Below are positions 1 to 7,127 of a stretch of DNA of 34,550 nt, one piece after another; within the stretch, counting starts at the first letter, position 1, and the number at the start of each line of letters is the position of its first letter. The notes under the pieces are model-generated. The model saw only the letters and a list, made by a program, of their open reading frames with translations. It had not been told where the DNA came from and searched no databases. This DNA is from an uncultured Spirochaetaceae bacterium (GTDB taxonomy: Bacteria > Spirochaetota > Spirochaetia > Sphaerochaetales > Sphaerochaetaceae). Both the position numbers and the translations under genes were made by a program. The stretch is from NCBI GenBank assembly GCA_944392935.1, contig CALXYI010000044.1, forward strand, positions 1 through 34,550, given 5' to 3'.

Positions 1-64
1 ATGGAGTTGAGATAGTCCTTATTTTGAGCAATGACGTTACATAAGTGTGCAACGCCGAAGTCAA

Positions 65-95
65 TTGGTCAGCTTTTGGTCAGCTTTTGGTCAGC
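65..95. repeat. 11-bp tandem repeat, about 2.8 copies
   Basis: The unit TTGGTCAGCTT occurs twice in a row (65-75 and 76-86), followed by a partial third copy (87-95). It lies just beyond the 3' end of tRNA-Asp. No open frame of convincing length crosses it. Bases 1-125 otherwise hold nothing I can assign. The 3' flank of a tRNA gene is a common integration site for mobile elements, so this could be the worn edge of one, but no attachment-site duplication or integrase is visible. Confidence 0.5.
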
Positions 96-125
96 CGAGA
101 CCAAAATGAGACCCATCAGAAATGA

Positions 126-154
126 AATAAGTCCTTGCAGTGCAAGGACTTATT
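126..154 (-). terminator. Terminator of tRNA-Asp
   Basis: This is a near-perfect inverted repeat centred on base 140. On the minus strand it directly follows the tRNA, with a long stem (AAGTCCTTGCA pairing with TGCAAGGACTT) followed by the T-rich run TTTCATTTC. Stem plus T-rich tail is the form of an intrinsic terminator. Confidence 0.7.
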
Positions 155-160
155 CGAATT

Positions 161-234
161 CGTGAGAGACGGGGCTCGAACCCGCGATCTCCGGCGTGAC
201 AGGCCAGCGCGATAACCAGCTTCGCTACTCCCAC
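161..234 (-). tRNA. tRNA-Asp (GTC)
   Basis: On the minus strand the sequence folds as a full cloverleaf. The acceptor GTGGGAG pairs with CTCTCAC (one G-T pair), the D stem is GCGA/TCGC, and the anticodon stem is CTGGC/GCCGG around the loop CTGTCAC, which holds the GTC anticodon. The T arm is GCGGG, loop TTCGAGC, CCCGT. The discriminator base is G, as expected for tRNA-Asp. CCA is not encoded. Confidence 0.95.
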
Positions 235-245
235 AAGCGAGGATA

Positions 246-274
246 TTCTTACAGAAAACCGATAATCGTGTCAA
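246..274 (-). promoter_or_regulatory. Promoter of tRNA-Asp
   Basis: On the minus strand a perfect -35 TTGACA (274-269) lies 17 bases from TAAGAA (251-246). The predicted start is about base 239, just before the tRNA 5' end at 234. The distance and the -35 match fit a strong sigma-70-type stable-RNA promoter. Confidence 0.75.
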
Positions 275-371
275 CAGTTCTGCAATGATTTTGGAAGATA
301 TTTCCCAATTATCTGCAGAATAAGGAAATACGCAGGACCATGAAAAGGCATTTGATTGCATCTGCATGCGT

Positions 372-1169
372 TCAGCAACGCAGATTCCTCACAGGAGGGG
401 CATAATCTGGATAGAGATATGCTGTCCTTGTGCTCTGCCACCATTCAAGAGTATCCATGTCCATTATCGTGAGGTATCCATATGATCCTGCAGCGGTATC
501 GATATCCACCATATTGTACAGCCGGCTTATGAATGGCCTGTATGAAGAGAGCTCGGTATGGCCGACGAAAAGCCGTTTCCGCCCTGAGAGCTTCCCATAT
601 CGCACAGTGCCATCCCCGTGCTTCTCCGCATGATAGGCATGCTGGAAATAGCTTCTGTCCCATGTGGCGCGGGCCCCATCCGTTTCCATGTATGCCCCAT
701 AGCATGCAGGAATGTATTCCACCATCTCCCGCTTCTCTGCGGCGAGCATCTCCATTCCCTCATCGCTGAGGAAATCACCAGGGCCGCCATGGCAGATATA
801 CTCCTTCCCTGTATCGATGGCATAGGGCCATGACGCAAGGAATTCCGCCATATCCAGCCTCTCAGGCTGGCGACAATGGGCGCGGCGGAAGCTTTCCACA
901 GTCACGGCACCGCCCTGCCGCAGCCAGATTGATGGATCGGAGCCTATGGCCAGCCAGTTCTGAAGCCATGCATCATGGTTGCCGATAACGGGATGGAAAT
1001 GCCTGATCTCGCGGAAAAGGCAGAGGCAGCGGTATACATCAGGATAGCCATCAGCGGCATCCCCCGTGAAATATAGCTCATCACTATCGGAGAATGACAC
1101 TTTCCGGAGGACTTCACGGAGCGCCTTGTACGCTCCGTGGACATCCCCTATCATGAATCGCCTGCCCAT
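372..1169 (-). CDS. Calcineurin-like metallophosphoesterase (PPP-type phosphatase)
   Basis: This 265-residue protein has the metal-binding motifs of the PPP phosphatase family: GDVHG (D9, H11), GDAAD (D37), GNHD (N64, H65), a later YICHGG histidine and VGHT near the C-terminus. Members hydrolyse phosphoester bonds, either as Ser/Thr protein phosphatases or on small molecules such as diadenosine tetraphosphate; the substrate here is unknown. The second motif reads GDAADGYPD where canonical members have GDxxDRG, so the usual phosphate-binding arginine is not at its normal place. There is no signal peptide, so it should be cytoplasmic. The start codon follows the stop of the upstream hydrolase by one base, so the two genes are probably cotranscribed. 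Confidence 0.88.
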   Translation of the reverse strand: MGRRFMIGDVHGAYKALREVLRKVSFSDSDELYFTGDAADGYPDVYRCLCLFREIRHFHPVIGNHDAWLQNWLAIGSDPSIWLRQGGAVTVESFRRAHCRQPERLDMAEFLASWPYAIDTGKEYICHGGPGDFLSDEGMEMLAAEKREMVEYIPACYGAYMETDGARATWDRSYFQHAYHAEKHGDGTVRYGKLSGRKRLFVGHTELSSYRPFISRLYNMVDIDTAAGSYGYLTIMDMDTLEWWQSTRTAYLYPDYAPPVRNLRC

Positions 1170-1170
1170 G

Positions 1171-2235
1171 CTAGATCACGTAGCTGATATCCTCTGCTTC
1201 CGGTATCGGATAGTGCATTATCGTTTCGCCGCCCATTGCAGCAAGCGCGTTCTGCACACTATATGCGCTGATCCGTCTGTTGGAGGCTGGTGAGAAGTAG
1301 TAAGTGCAGCTCTCCGAGCACATCGCGGCAGTGCACTGGGTCTTCTCGCAATCGTCATGATCCGCGCTCTCCTTCAGCATCCCGTCAGGAACATAGACAA
1401 CGGAGAACGTATCGAACATGCGCGTGATGCCATCGATCTCATCCTTCCCGAGCGGAGCGAATTCCTTTGCGAATGCCATGCGCACGAAACGCGCAGGAGA
1501 GGAATAGCTGCCAGGGAGCCCGAAGCTGCCGCCTGTACCGACTCCGAATGCCGATACCGTCTCTCCGAGCAGCTCCCTGGGAGGAGTGTCGAGATTCGAG
1601 ACAGCCACATAGTTCTTCAGGTTGGTATGCTGCCACTCATATCCAGGGGCATTCGCCATGACTCCGATCGTGCTGCGATGCACGGTTATGCCATCCGCAT
1701 CAGGCTCTATTATGATAGCCTCTCCTGTGCTGTCGGAGAATATGTAATGAACTGACATGCTCGCTCCGAAGATGAGCTCATCGGTGAGATTGAGGTGCTT
1801 CACAGCCTCCACGACCTCATCAACGCTCGAGCATGTACCGAGCATGTACGGGACGAAGAACGCAGGATGGAGATCAAGATTGCCATTCCCTTCCTGCGTA
1901 TTGTAGTGGCCATAGCCCGGGAAGTTCAGAAGGCAGCCCATCAGCCCCTTCTCGTTTATGCCGTCGGTGAAGATCGGTGAAGGAGCCCCGATAAGCCCAT
2001 TGCCGAGGAATCCGTATTCCATCTCCACAGTCTCCCCTTCTCCAGAAGGGGATGTATGCAGCCTATAGCCGGGTGCCACCACGGTTATCCTGTTCCCGCT
2101 CAGATCGCCGAACATATCATAGGTGCGACCCAGCAGATGCTTCCCATCCTCGGTATGCCATGCGAAGCTCGTGCAGCCGAATGCGATTCCGGCAGAGAGC
2201 AGCGAGACAGCCGCAAAGGTAAGTGCTTTCTTCAT
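1171..2235 (-). CDS. Secreted choloylglycine hydrolase-family amidase (Ntn hydrolase)
   Basis: This 354-residue protein belongs to the linear amide C-N hydrolase family, which includes bile salt hydrolase and penicillin V acylase. A signal peptide (about residues 1-20, ending IAFG) precedes C21. Signal peptidase cut before C21 would expose the N-terminal Cys nucleophile that this family needs. R37 and D40 lie 16 and 19 residues after C21, exactly the spacing of Cys2, Arg18 and Asp21 in bile salt hydrolase. Later MANAPGYEWQ and SSPARFVR match the conserved Asn and Arg regions. The frame is open further upstream, but ATG 2235 is chosen because AAGGAG lies six bases before it and the signal peptide starts there. 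Whether the substrate is a conjugated bile acid, an acyl-homoserine lactone or a penicillin cannot be read from the sequence. Confidence 0.88.
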   Translation of the reverse strand: MKKALTFAAVSLLSAGIAFGCTSFAWHTEDGKHLLGRTYDMFGDLSGNRITVVAPGYRLHTSPSGEGETVEMEYGFLGNGLIGAPSPIFTDGINEKGLMGCLLNFPGYGHYNTQEGNGNLDLHPAFFVPYMLGTCSSVDEVVEAVKHLNLTDELIFGASMSVHYIFSDSTGEAIIIEPDADGITVHRSTIGVMANAPGYEWQHTNLKNYVAVSNLDTPPRELLGETVSAFGVGTGGSFGLPGSYSSPARFVRMAFAKEFAPLGKDEIDGITRMFDTFSVVYVPDGMLKESADHDDCEKTQCTAAMCSESCTYYFSPASNRRISAYSVQNALAAMGGETIMHYPIPEAEDISYVI

Positions 2236-2317
2236 TTGAGACTCCTTGGTATATATCCTACACCCAAAAATGCCTTCATACTCCCAAAAACAAGGAAGAA
2301 CTGCTAAAGTGCACACC

Positions 2318-3175
2318 ATGGACAGGAAGTACATAGGCATACTCTGCATCCTCTCATCGGCATTCTGCTTCGCGCTGATGAACCTGTTCGTGAGGCTCGC
2401 AGGGGATCTGCCATCGATCCAGAAGAGCTTCTTCAGGAACTTCATCGCCGCGGCAATCGCTCTTGCGATAGTCATCAGGGACCACAGGGATATCAGGATA
2501 AGGAAGGAGGATCTGCCGCTGCTGGTCCTCAGGTCGGTGCTCGGAACGCTCGGGATACTCGGCAACTACTACGCAGTCGATCATCTGATACTCTCAGATG
2601 CGACGATGCTGAACAAGATGTCGCCGTTCTTCACTCTCATATTCTCCGCTCTCTTCCTCAGGGAGAAGGTATCGCTGAAGGAAGCCGCGATAGTGGTCGG
2701 AGCCTTTGCGGGAAGCCTGCTTGTCATAAAGCCATCATTCAGCAATGCCGATCTGGGGGCATCCATCATAGGCTTCCTGGGCGGCCTCGGAGCCGGAGCG
2801 GCATATACCTGTGTCAGGGCACTGGGCAGGAAAGGAGTGCACGGCTCCGCCATCGTCCTGTTCTTCTCATCGTTCTCCTGCCTCGTCACGCTCCCCTTCC
2901 TGATATTCGATTTCCACCCGATGGGAATCGATCAGCTCATGTTCCTGCTCCTGGCAGGGCTCTCTGCAGCAGGAGGGCAGTTCTCCATCACTGCCGCATA
3001 CGGATTCGCGGCAGCCAGGGAGATATCGGTATATGACTATTCGCAGGTCATATTCTCCGCGCTTCTGGGTTTCATCCTGCTCTCTGAGCTGCCTGATGCG
3101 CTGAGCCTCCTCGGCTATGCTACGATAATCGCAATGGCTATCCTCATGTTCCTGCACAGCAGAAAGACACCGTGA
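2318..3175 (+). CDS. EamA/DMT-family transporter
   Basis: This 285-residue protein has about ten hydrophobic segments arranged as two EamA repeats (about residues 5-135 and 150-280), the layout of drug/metabolite transporter permeases that export or import small metabolites. The first repeat holds FCFALMNLFVRLA and a helix-connecting HRD segment. Substrate is unknown. The frame is open upstream to 2246, but those codons encode a charged, non-membrane leader, so ATG 2318 is preferred. No good ribosome-binding site precedes it. A weak extended -10 (TGCTAAAGT) ends seven bases upstream, compatible with a leaderless transcript. It is divergent from the secreted hydrolase gene. Confidence 0.85.
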   Translation: MDRKYIGILCILSSAFCFALMNLFVRLAGDLPSIQKSFFRNFIAAAIALAIVIRDHRDIRIRKEDLPLLVLRSVLGTLGILGNYYAVDHLILSDATMLNKMSPFFTLIFSALFLREKVSLKEAAIVVGAFAGSLLVIKPSFSNADLGASIIGFLGGLGAGAAYTCVRALGRKGVHGSAIVLFFSSFSCLVTLPFLIFDFHPMGIDQLMFLLLAGLSAAGGQFSITAAYGFAAAREISVYDYSQVIFSALLGFILLSELPDALSLLGYATIIAMAILMFLHSRKTP

Positions 3176-3192
3176 CCGCGATAGTGTATAAT
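3164..3192 (+). promoter_or_regulatory. Promoter of the PAP2 gene, leaderless type
   Basis: AAGACA (3164-3169), a 17-base spacer and a perfect TATAAT (3187-3192) end eight bases before ATG 3201. Transcription should therefore begin at or within about two bases of the start codon. No Shine-Dalgarno sequence is present. Confidence 0.65.
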
Positions 3193-3200
3193 CATCGGAT

Positions 3201-4112
3201 ATGCAGCTTTCAATATTGCTATTCCTCCAGCGGATACATGCACCGTTCCTGGATATGGCCGCAGAAGCGGCCTCCTTCACAGGCGAGATCATCCTACCCC
3301 TTATCCTGCTGTGCCTGATACACTGGTGCATCAGCAAGAAGAAGTCCTTCGCCATAGCAGTCCCGCTTCTGAGCGCACAGTACATATCGCAGGTTCTGAA
3401 GGCCATCATACGCTATCCCAGGCCTTTCCAGGTCCATCCCGATCTCATTGAGCCTGGCCGTCTCAGCACTGCCACGGGCTACTCGTTCCCATCGGGGCAC
3501 AGCACTCTTTCAGGCGTGTTCTACTCATCCCTTGCCGTTGCCGGATGGAAGAGATGGCTGACAGCCCTCTGCCTCATACCCATTGTCCTCGTGCCCCTGT
3601 CACGGCTCTATCTCGGAGTGCACTGGCCCGCCGATGTCGCTGCTGGGACGGCAATCGGGCTTGCTGCAGGCCTTATCCTCACCCCGCTTCTCCTCCGCCT
3701 GTATGACAGGAGGAGGCCATTCCTCGTGTTCACATTCATATATGCCATCATCTCCCTGGCAGCCTCAGCCGTGATGGCGGCCATGCTCTGCCTGGGCCGG
3801 GCAGATCCCGTGGCATTCTCCGATCTCCTGGCCAATTCCTCGATTTCCTCCGGCGTGATGCTTGGCTTCTACCTCGACAGGAAGACCCTCATGTACATTG
3901 CGGAAGAAGGAAGCCTGCCGAGGAAGATGCTGAGGGGACTGCTCGGAATAGCCGGGCTCATCGCCATCGTGCTCGTCCTCTCATCTGCAGGGCTTCCGAA
4001 GCCGATCGAGACATTCATAGCCTATTCTGCCGCAGGCCTGTGGATCACATATCTCTACCCGCTGATAGCCGTCGGGACAGGCCTCATGGCAAAGGAAAGC
4101 ACGAAGATCTGA
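3201..4112 (+). CDS. PAP2-family membrane phosphatase
   Basis: This 303-residue integral membrane protein carries all three acid-phosphatase motifs of the PAP2 superfamily: K67-x6-RP (K67, R74, P75), PSGH (97-100, H100) and SR-x5-H-x3-D (S134, R135, H141, D145). Such enzymes dephosphorylate lipid phosphates such as undecaprenyl pyrophosphate, phosphatidic acid or phosphatidylglycerophosphate at the outer face of the inner membrane. A second block of hydrophobic segments (about residues 170-300) with no catalytic motif follows the catalytic domain, making it longer than the common 200-230-residue form. Its stop codon abuts the stop of the opposing exonuclease gene. Confidence 0.88.
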   Translation: MQLSILLFLQRIHAPFLDMAAEAASFTGEIILPLILLCLIHWCISKKKSFAIAVPLLSAQYISQVLKAIIRYPRPFQVHPDLIEPGRLSTATGYSFPSGHSTLSGVFYSSLAVAGWKRWLTALCLIPIVLVPLSRLYLGVHWPADVAAGTAIGLAAGLILTPLLLRLYDRRRPFLVFTFIYAIISLAASAVMAAMLCLGRADPVAFSDLLANSSISSGVMLGFYLDRKTLMYIAEEGSLPRKMLRGLLGIAGLIAIVLVLSSAGLPKPIETFIAYSAAGLWITYLYPLIAVGTGLMAKESTKI

Positions 4113-4682
4113 TCAGAGATGCTTCGGATAGCTCCCATCCCTGTATACGCGCCTGAAGAAGCGCAGGGAGACCTCATCATCATACAGAGCAGCCCCGCAG
4201 AGACGCGAGAACAGCCGTCCGCAGGCAATGCTGTCCGAAAGCGCATTGTGAGCCTCGTGCTCCCATCCAAGATCGGAGGCAATCGAGGAAAGGCTGTATG
4301 ACCGCCGCCCCTTCCATAGCCTTCGGGCAAGCGAGAGCGTGCAGTAATACTCGTTGTGCCCGGGCTCAAGCCCCCAGGATGCCAGGGATGCGCTGAGCAC
4401 CTTCATATCGAATGGGGCATTATGGGCAACAAGGGGAAGATCGCCTATGAAAGCAGAGATCTCCGGCCAGATATCGGCAATCGAAGGGGCTCTGAGGATA
4501 TCCAGCGGATCAAGATGATGCACGGCGGAGCATGCCGGATCGAAGGCCGGCTGCTTCGGCCTTATCAGGGAATAGAACCTTCCGGCTTCGCATCCTTCCT
4601 CATCCATCCGCACGATACCGACGGAGACTGCGCTTGCAGGCGAGCCGGAAGCTGTCTCGAAATCGATCGCGGCATACCTCAT
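4113..4682 (-). CDS. DnaQ-like 3'-5' exonuclease
   Basis: This 189-residue protein has the DEDDh exonuclease motifs: D7-F-E9-T (Exo I), HNAPFD (Exo II) and HNALSD (Exo III, with His four residues before Asp). It resembles the free-standing epsilon or exonuclease-X-like proteins that trim DNA or RNA 3' ends. Nothing suggests a polymerase domain. The frame could start at GTG 4688, but ATG 4682 overlaps the upstream stop as ATGA, the typical arrangement for translational coupling. The weakly conserved C-terminal part (RFFRRVYRDGS) is unassigned. Confidence 0.85.
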   Translation of the reverse strand: MRYAAIDFETASGSPASAVSVGIVRMDEEGCEAGRFYSLIRPKQPAFDPACSAVHHLDPLDILRAPSIADIWPEISAFIGDLPLVAHNAPFDMKVLSASLASWGLEPGHNEYYCTLSLARRLWKGRRSYSLSSIASDLGWEHEAHNALSDSIACGRLFSRLCGAALYDDEVSLRFFRRVYRDGSYPKHL

Positions 4683-5959
4683 CTGCACTTCTCGAGCATT
4701 ATCTGGAGAATGGTCCTGTTCGTCTGCTCCATGCCTTCATGGGAAATGCGTGACAGATGGTCGATGGATGAGAGCGAATCCTCCCCGACGATGCCTGCCC
4801 CGCCTCCTGCATGGCTGCCAGCGAGCGCAAGCTGCACCGATACAGCCGCCGCTATGAGTGACGTGTAGATCTTCAGCGCGCATGTATCCTTCGCCCCATC
4901 GCATATGATCCCGGAAAGATTGCCGACCATGTTGTTTATGGTTGCATCCATGAGCTCTGCTGAACCACCCAGCAGATAGGCATATGCGCATGCCGTACCG
5001 ATTGCTGCGGTGAAAGCGCCGCAGAGGGCTGAAAGCCTGTCCTTATGGCACGTCAGCACAAGCCCGACAAGCTCGCTTATGGCTACCGCCGACAGCTTCT
5101 CATCCTCGCTTTTCCCGAGGTAATCAGCGATGATCGATACAGGGACCGTCACGGTTATCCCCTGATTGCCGGAACCGGAGTTTATCATGACAGGAAGCAC
5201 CGACCCGGCCATCCTGGCATCGGAGCCGGCTGCAGCTGCGGCAGCCGCCTTCCGCATTGCCTCATCAAGATTCCCAGGCGAAGAGGGGGCAGCATCCATC
5301 ATCACCTTGCCTACAGACAGCCCCCAGCCGCCTTCCAGCCCCTTGTCGCTTATGGCGGTATTCGCGCTGATCGCCTTCCTCAGCAGATCCTTCACATCAT
5401 CCGAGAGCGATGAAGCATAATCCATCAGATCCGGAAGCGTAAGCGTCTCCAGGAAGCTGTCTTCAGGGAAGGACTGGCATTCAGGGAAGAAGAGCGGAGT
5501 CTCCGAAAGCACGATGCCATCGAGCTCCAGCGATGTGAATCTATCATGCTCGCCGGATATCACAGCAGCTGCGGAATGCCCCGCTCCGCAGACGGAGACA
5601 CGCACATAAAGCGATGGCGCCGATTCGTCTATCCTCACCGCGAGGGGGAACGCGGAAGCCTCGTCCCGCTCCTTGTCCGTGACATGGGTCAGGACGGAAA
5701 GGCCATAGGATGAATCGTGCACCGCGATTCCGAGGGACACTGCCGCCCGGATTCCATGTAGATCCGAATTCGGGATGCTCACGCCCATCGCATTCTTCAT
5801 CATGTTCGCTGACACGACAGCCTCGCCCCTCTCAGGCTTCATGCCGAAGAGCTCGGCGGCCTTTGCCCCGGCAAGGGCCGCAGCCGCAGGCTCGGTGCAT
5901 CCCATAGCCTCTATGATCTCCCTCCTGAGTATCATATCTATCCTTTTCCTATTGAGCAT
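4679..5959 (-). CDS. L-cysteine desulfidase / serine dehydratase alpha family protein (UPF0597)
   Basis: This 426-residue protein has the family hallmark MGCTEPAA near its N-terminus and a glycine/asparagine-rich central NSGSGNQGI segment. Characterised relatives (E. coli CyuA/YhaM and archaeal CdsB) bind a 4Fe-4S cluster and break L-cysteine into pyruvate, ammonia and sulfide; some annotations say L-serine dehydratase. Cluster-ligand candidates are the Cys of GCTEP and the Cys residues of the CDGAKDTC region. ATG 5959 is chosen because GGAGG lies six bases upstream and it leaves the usual short leader before GCTEP. An internal ATG at 5935 also has a good ribosome-binding site. It overlaps the end of manA by 11 bases. 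Confidence 0.85.
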   Translation of the reverse strand: MLNRKRIDMILRREIIEAMGCTEPAAAALAGAKAAELFGMKPERGEAVVSANMMKNAMGVSIPNSDLHGIRAAVSLGIAVHDSSYGLSVLTHVTDKERDEASAFPLAVRIDESAPSLYVRVSVCGAGHSAAAVISGEHDRFTSLELDGIVLSETPLFFPECQSFPEDSFLETLTLPDLMDYASSLSDDVKDLLRKAISANTAISDKGLEGGWGLSVGKVMMDAAPSSPGNLDEAMRKAAAAAAAGSDARMAGSVLPVMINSGSGNQGITVTVPVSIIADYLGKSEDEKLSAVAISELVGLVLTCHKDRLSALCGAFTAAIGTACAYAYLLGGSAELMDATINNMVGNLSGIICDGAKDTCALKIYTSLIAAAVSVQLALAGSHAGGGAGIVGEDSLSSIDHLSRISHEGMEQTNRTILQIMLEKCR

Positions 5960-7109
5960 TGCCAGCCTCCGTAATATAAAGAGCACCACGGCACCTGAGG
6001 GTATAGCGCAGGGCCGCAGGTATGATGGCGCATTCGCCCTTCGAAAGGGAAAGGCTCTCGCCCCCTGATGAGAAACGCGCGCTCCCTTCCGTCACGAGGG
6101 CAATAGAGAGCCTGTCGCCTGCGATCCCATAATCCCCGGAAGGAACGGAGAGAAGGGTGAATGCACCGGATGATGATCTGTAGGCAGTACGTCCGTATCC
6201 ATCAGTCTCGGCAGCTGCCACCGATACCTCCGACTCCTGCAGATCCGCGATGCGTCCTGCTTCCCCGCGATCGATATGATCATGCGTAAGGCCTATGCGT
6301 ATCGTATTGTCGGAAGGATCCGAGCATTCGATCCCGAAGCCATGGAAGTAGGTATGCATGGTACCCGGCTTCACTTCCATCGCTTCCCCTGCCTTCATAT
6401 GCACCAGATTCATCAGATACGGCATAAGGCAGCTTATGTCATCGGGATGATGCCTGAGGCATTCCAGCGCAGCGCCGCGGCGGGTCAGGAACAGCCCTGA
6501 ACGCTCAGGCTCGGAAGCGCTTGCGGCCGCGGACCGGAATTCCGAAAGGATAAGCCTGCGCTCGCCCTGAGGAAGATCATACAGCGACTGGAAGAGGCTC
6601 CTGATGGACGGAAGCCCCTTCAGCACGCGTCCATATGATGCAGGAACCAGCACCGCAAGATCGGCCATGGCCTCCTCCGCATTCCTGAATCCGACAAGGG
6701 CTGTCACAGGGGAAAGAGCAAGGAAAAGCTCGCTCTTGCCGTTCCTGTCCGCATAGGAAACCGCCCTGCCCGCTCTCCTTGACTCCTCTTCCCTTTCCCA
6801 TCCGGCCTCTGCATCAGCCTTGCCGGGATGGCACTGAAGGGCAAGGGGGCATCCGATGTCCATCACCTTCATCATGAAAGGGAGGCTGCCTTGATGCCTC
6901 TCCCAGTCAGGACCAAGGAATGCGCGGTCCTCGCGTATAAGCTCTGAAAGCAGCGTACCGTCCTCCGTCACCGACTGTGCGGAAGGATGGGCACCGAACC
7001 ACAGCTCCGCATGCGTCCCTTCCTGCCTCCTCCCGAGAAGGGAGGCTATGTAGCTGCCATCTCCCCATGGATAGTCCCTGATGGCTCCTTTTATCTTCCT
7101 GATCTCCAT
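5949..7109 (-). CDS. manA: Mannose-6-phosphate isomerase, class I
   Basis: This 386-residue protein interconverts mannose 6-phosphate and fructose 6-phosphate. Type I zinc-site motifs are clear: LALQCHPGKADAEAG (Gln and His ligands), a KSELFLAL segment (Glu ligand), the PGTMHTYF loop and IECSDPSDNTIRIGLTHDH. Length is close to the usual 390-400 residues. No ribosome-binding site precedes ATG 7109; a perfect extended -10 formed by the end of the upstream MATE gene lies nine bases before it. It overlaps the following desulfidase gene, so the downstream genes probably share its transcript. Confidence 0.93.
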   Translation of the reverse strand: MEIRKIKGAIRDYPWGDGSYIASLLGRRQEGTHAELWFGAHPSAQSVTEDGTLLSELIREDRAFLGPDWERHQGSLPFMMKVMDIGCPLALQCHPGKADAEAGWEREEESRRAGRAVSYADRNGKSELFLALSPVTALVGFRNAEEAMADLAVLVPASYGRVLKGLPSIRSLFQSLYDLPQGERRLILSEFRSAAASASEPERSGLFLTRRGAALECLRHHPDDISCLMPYLMNLVHMKAGEAMEVKPGTMHTYFHGFGIECSDPSDNTIRIGLTHDHIDRGEAGRIADLQESEVSVAAAETDGYGRTAYRSSSGAFTLLSVPSGDYGIAGDRLSIALVTEGSARFSSGGESLSLSKGECAIIPAALRYTLRCRGALYITEAGNAQ

Positions 7110-7118
7110 ACATCAGTG

Positions 7119-7127
7119 ATTATACCA
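7119..7127 (-). promoter_or_regulatory. Extended -10 promoter of manA, overlapping the MATE stop codon
   Basis: On the minus strand TGG-TATAAT (7127-7119) includes the GTA-TAA codons (Val, stop) of the MATE gene. Nine bases separate it from ATG 7109, giving a leader of a few bases at most. No -35 match is seen, as is common for extended -10 promoters. Confidence 0.6.

Noticed and set aside
65-95. A CRISPR array
   Set aside because: The repeats are 11 bases, directly abutting and without spacers. No CRISPR repeats or cas genes occur anywhere in the window.
2236-2565. N-terminal extension of the choloylglycine hydrolase up to 2565
   Set aside because: It would bury the signal peptide inside the protein and overlap the divergent transporter gene; the ATG at 2235 has a good ribosome-binding site.
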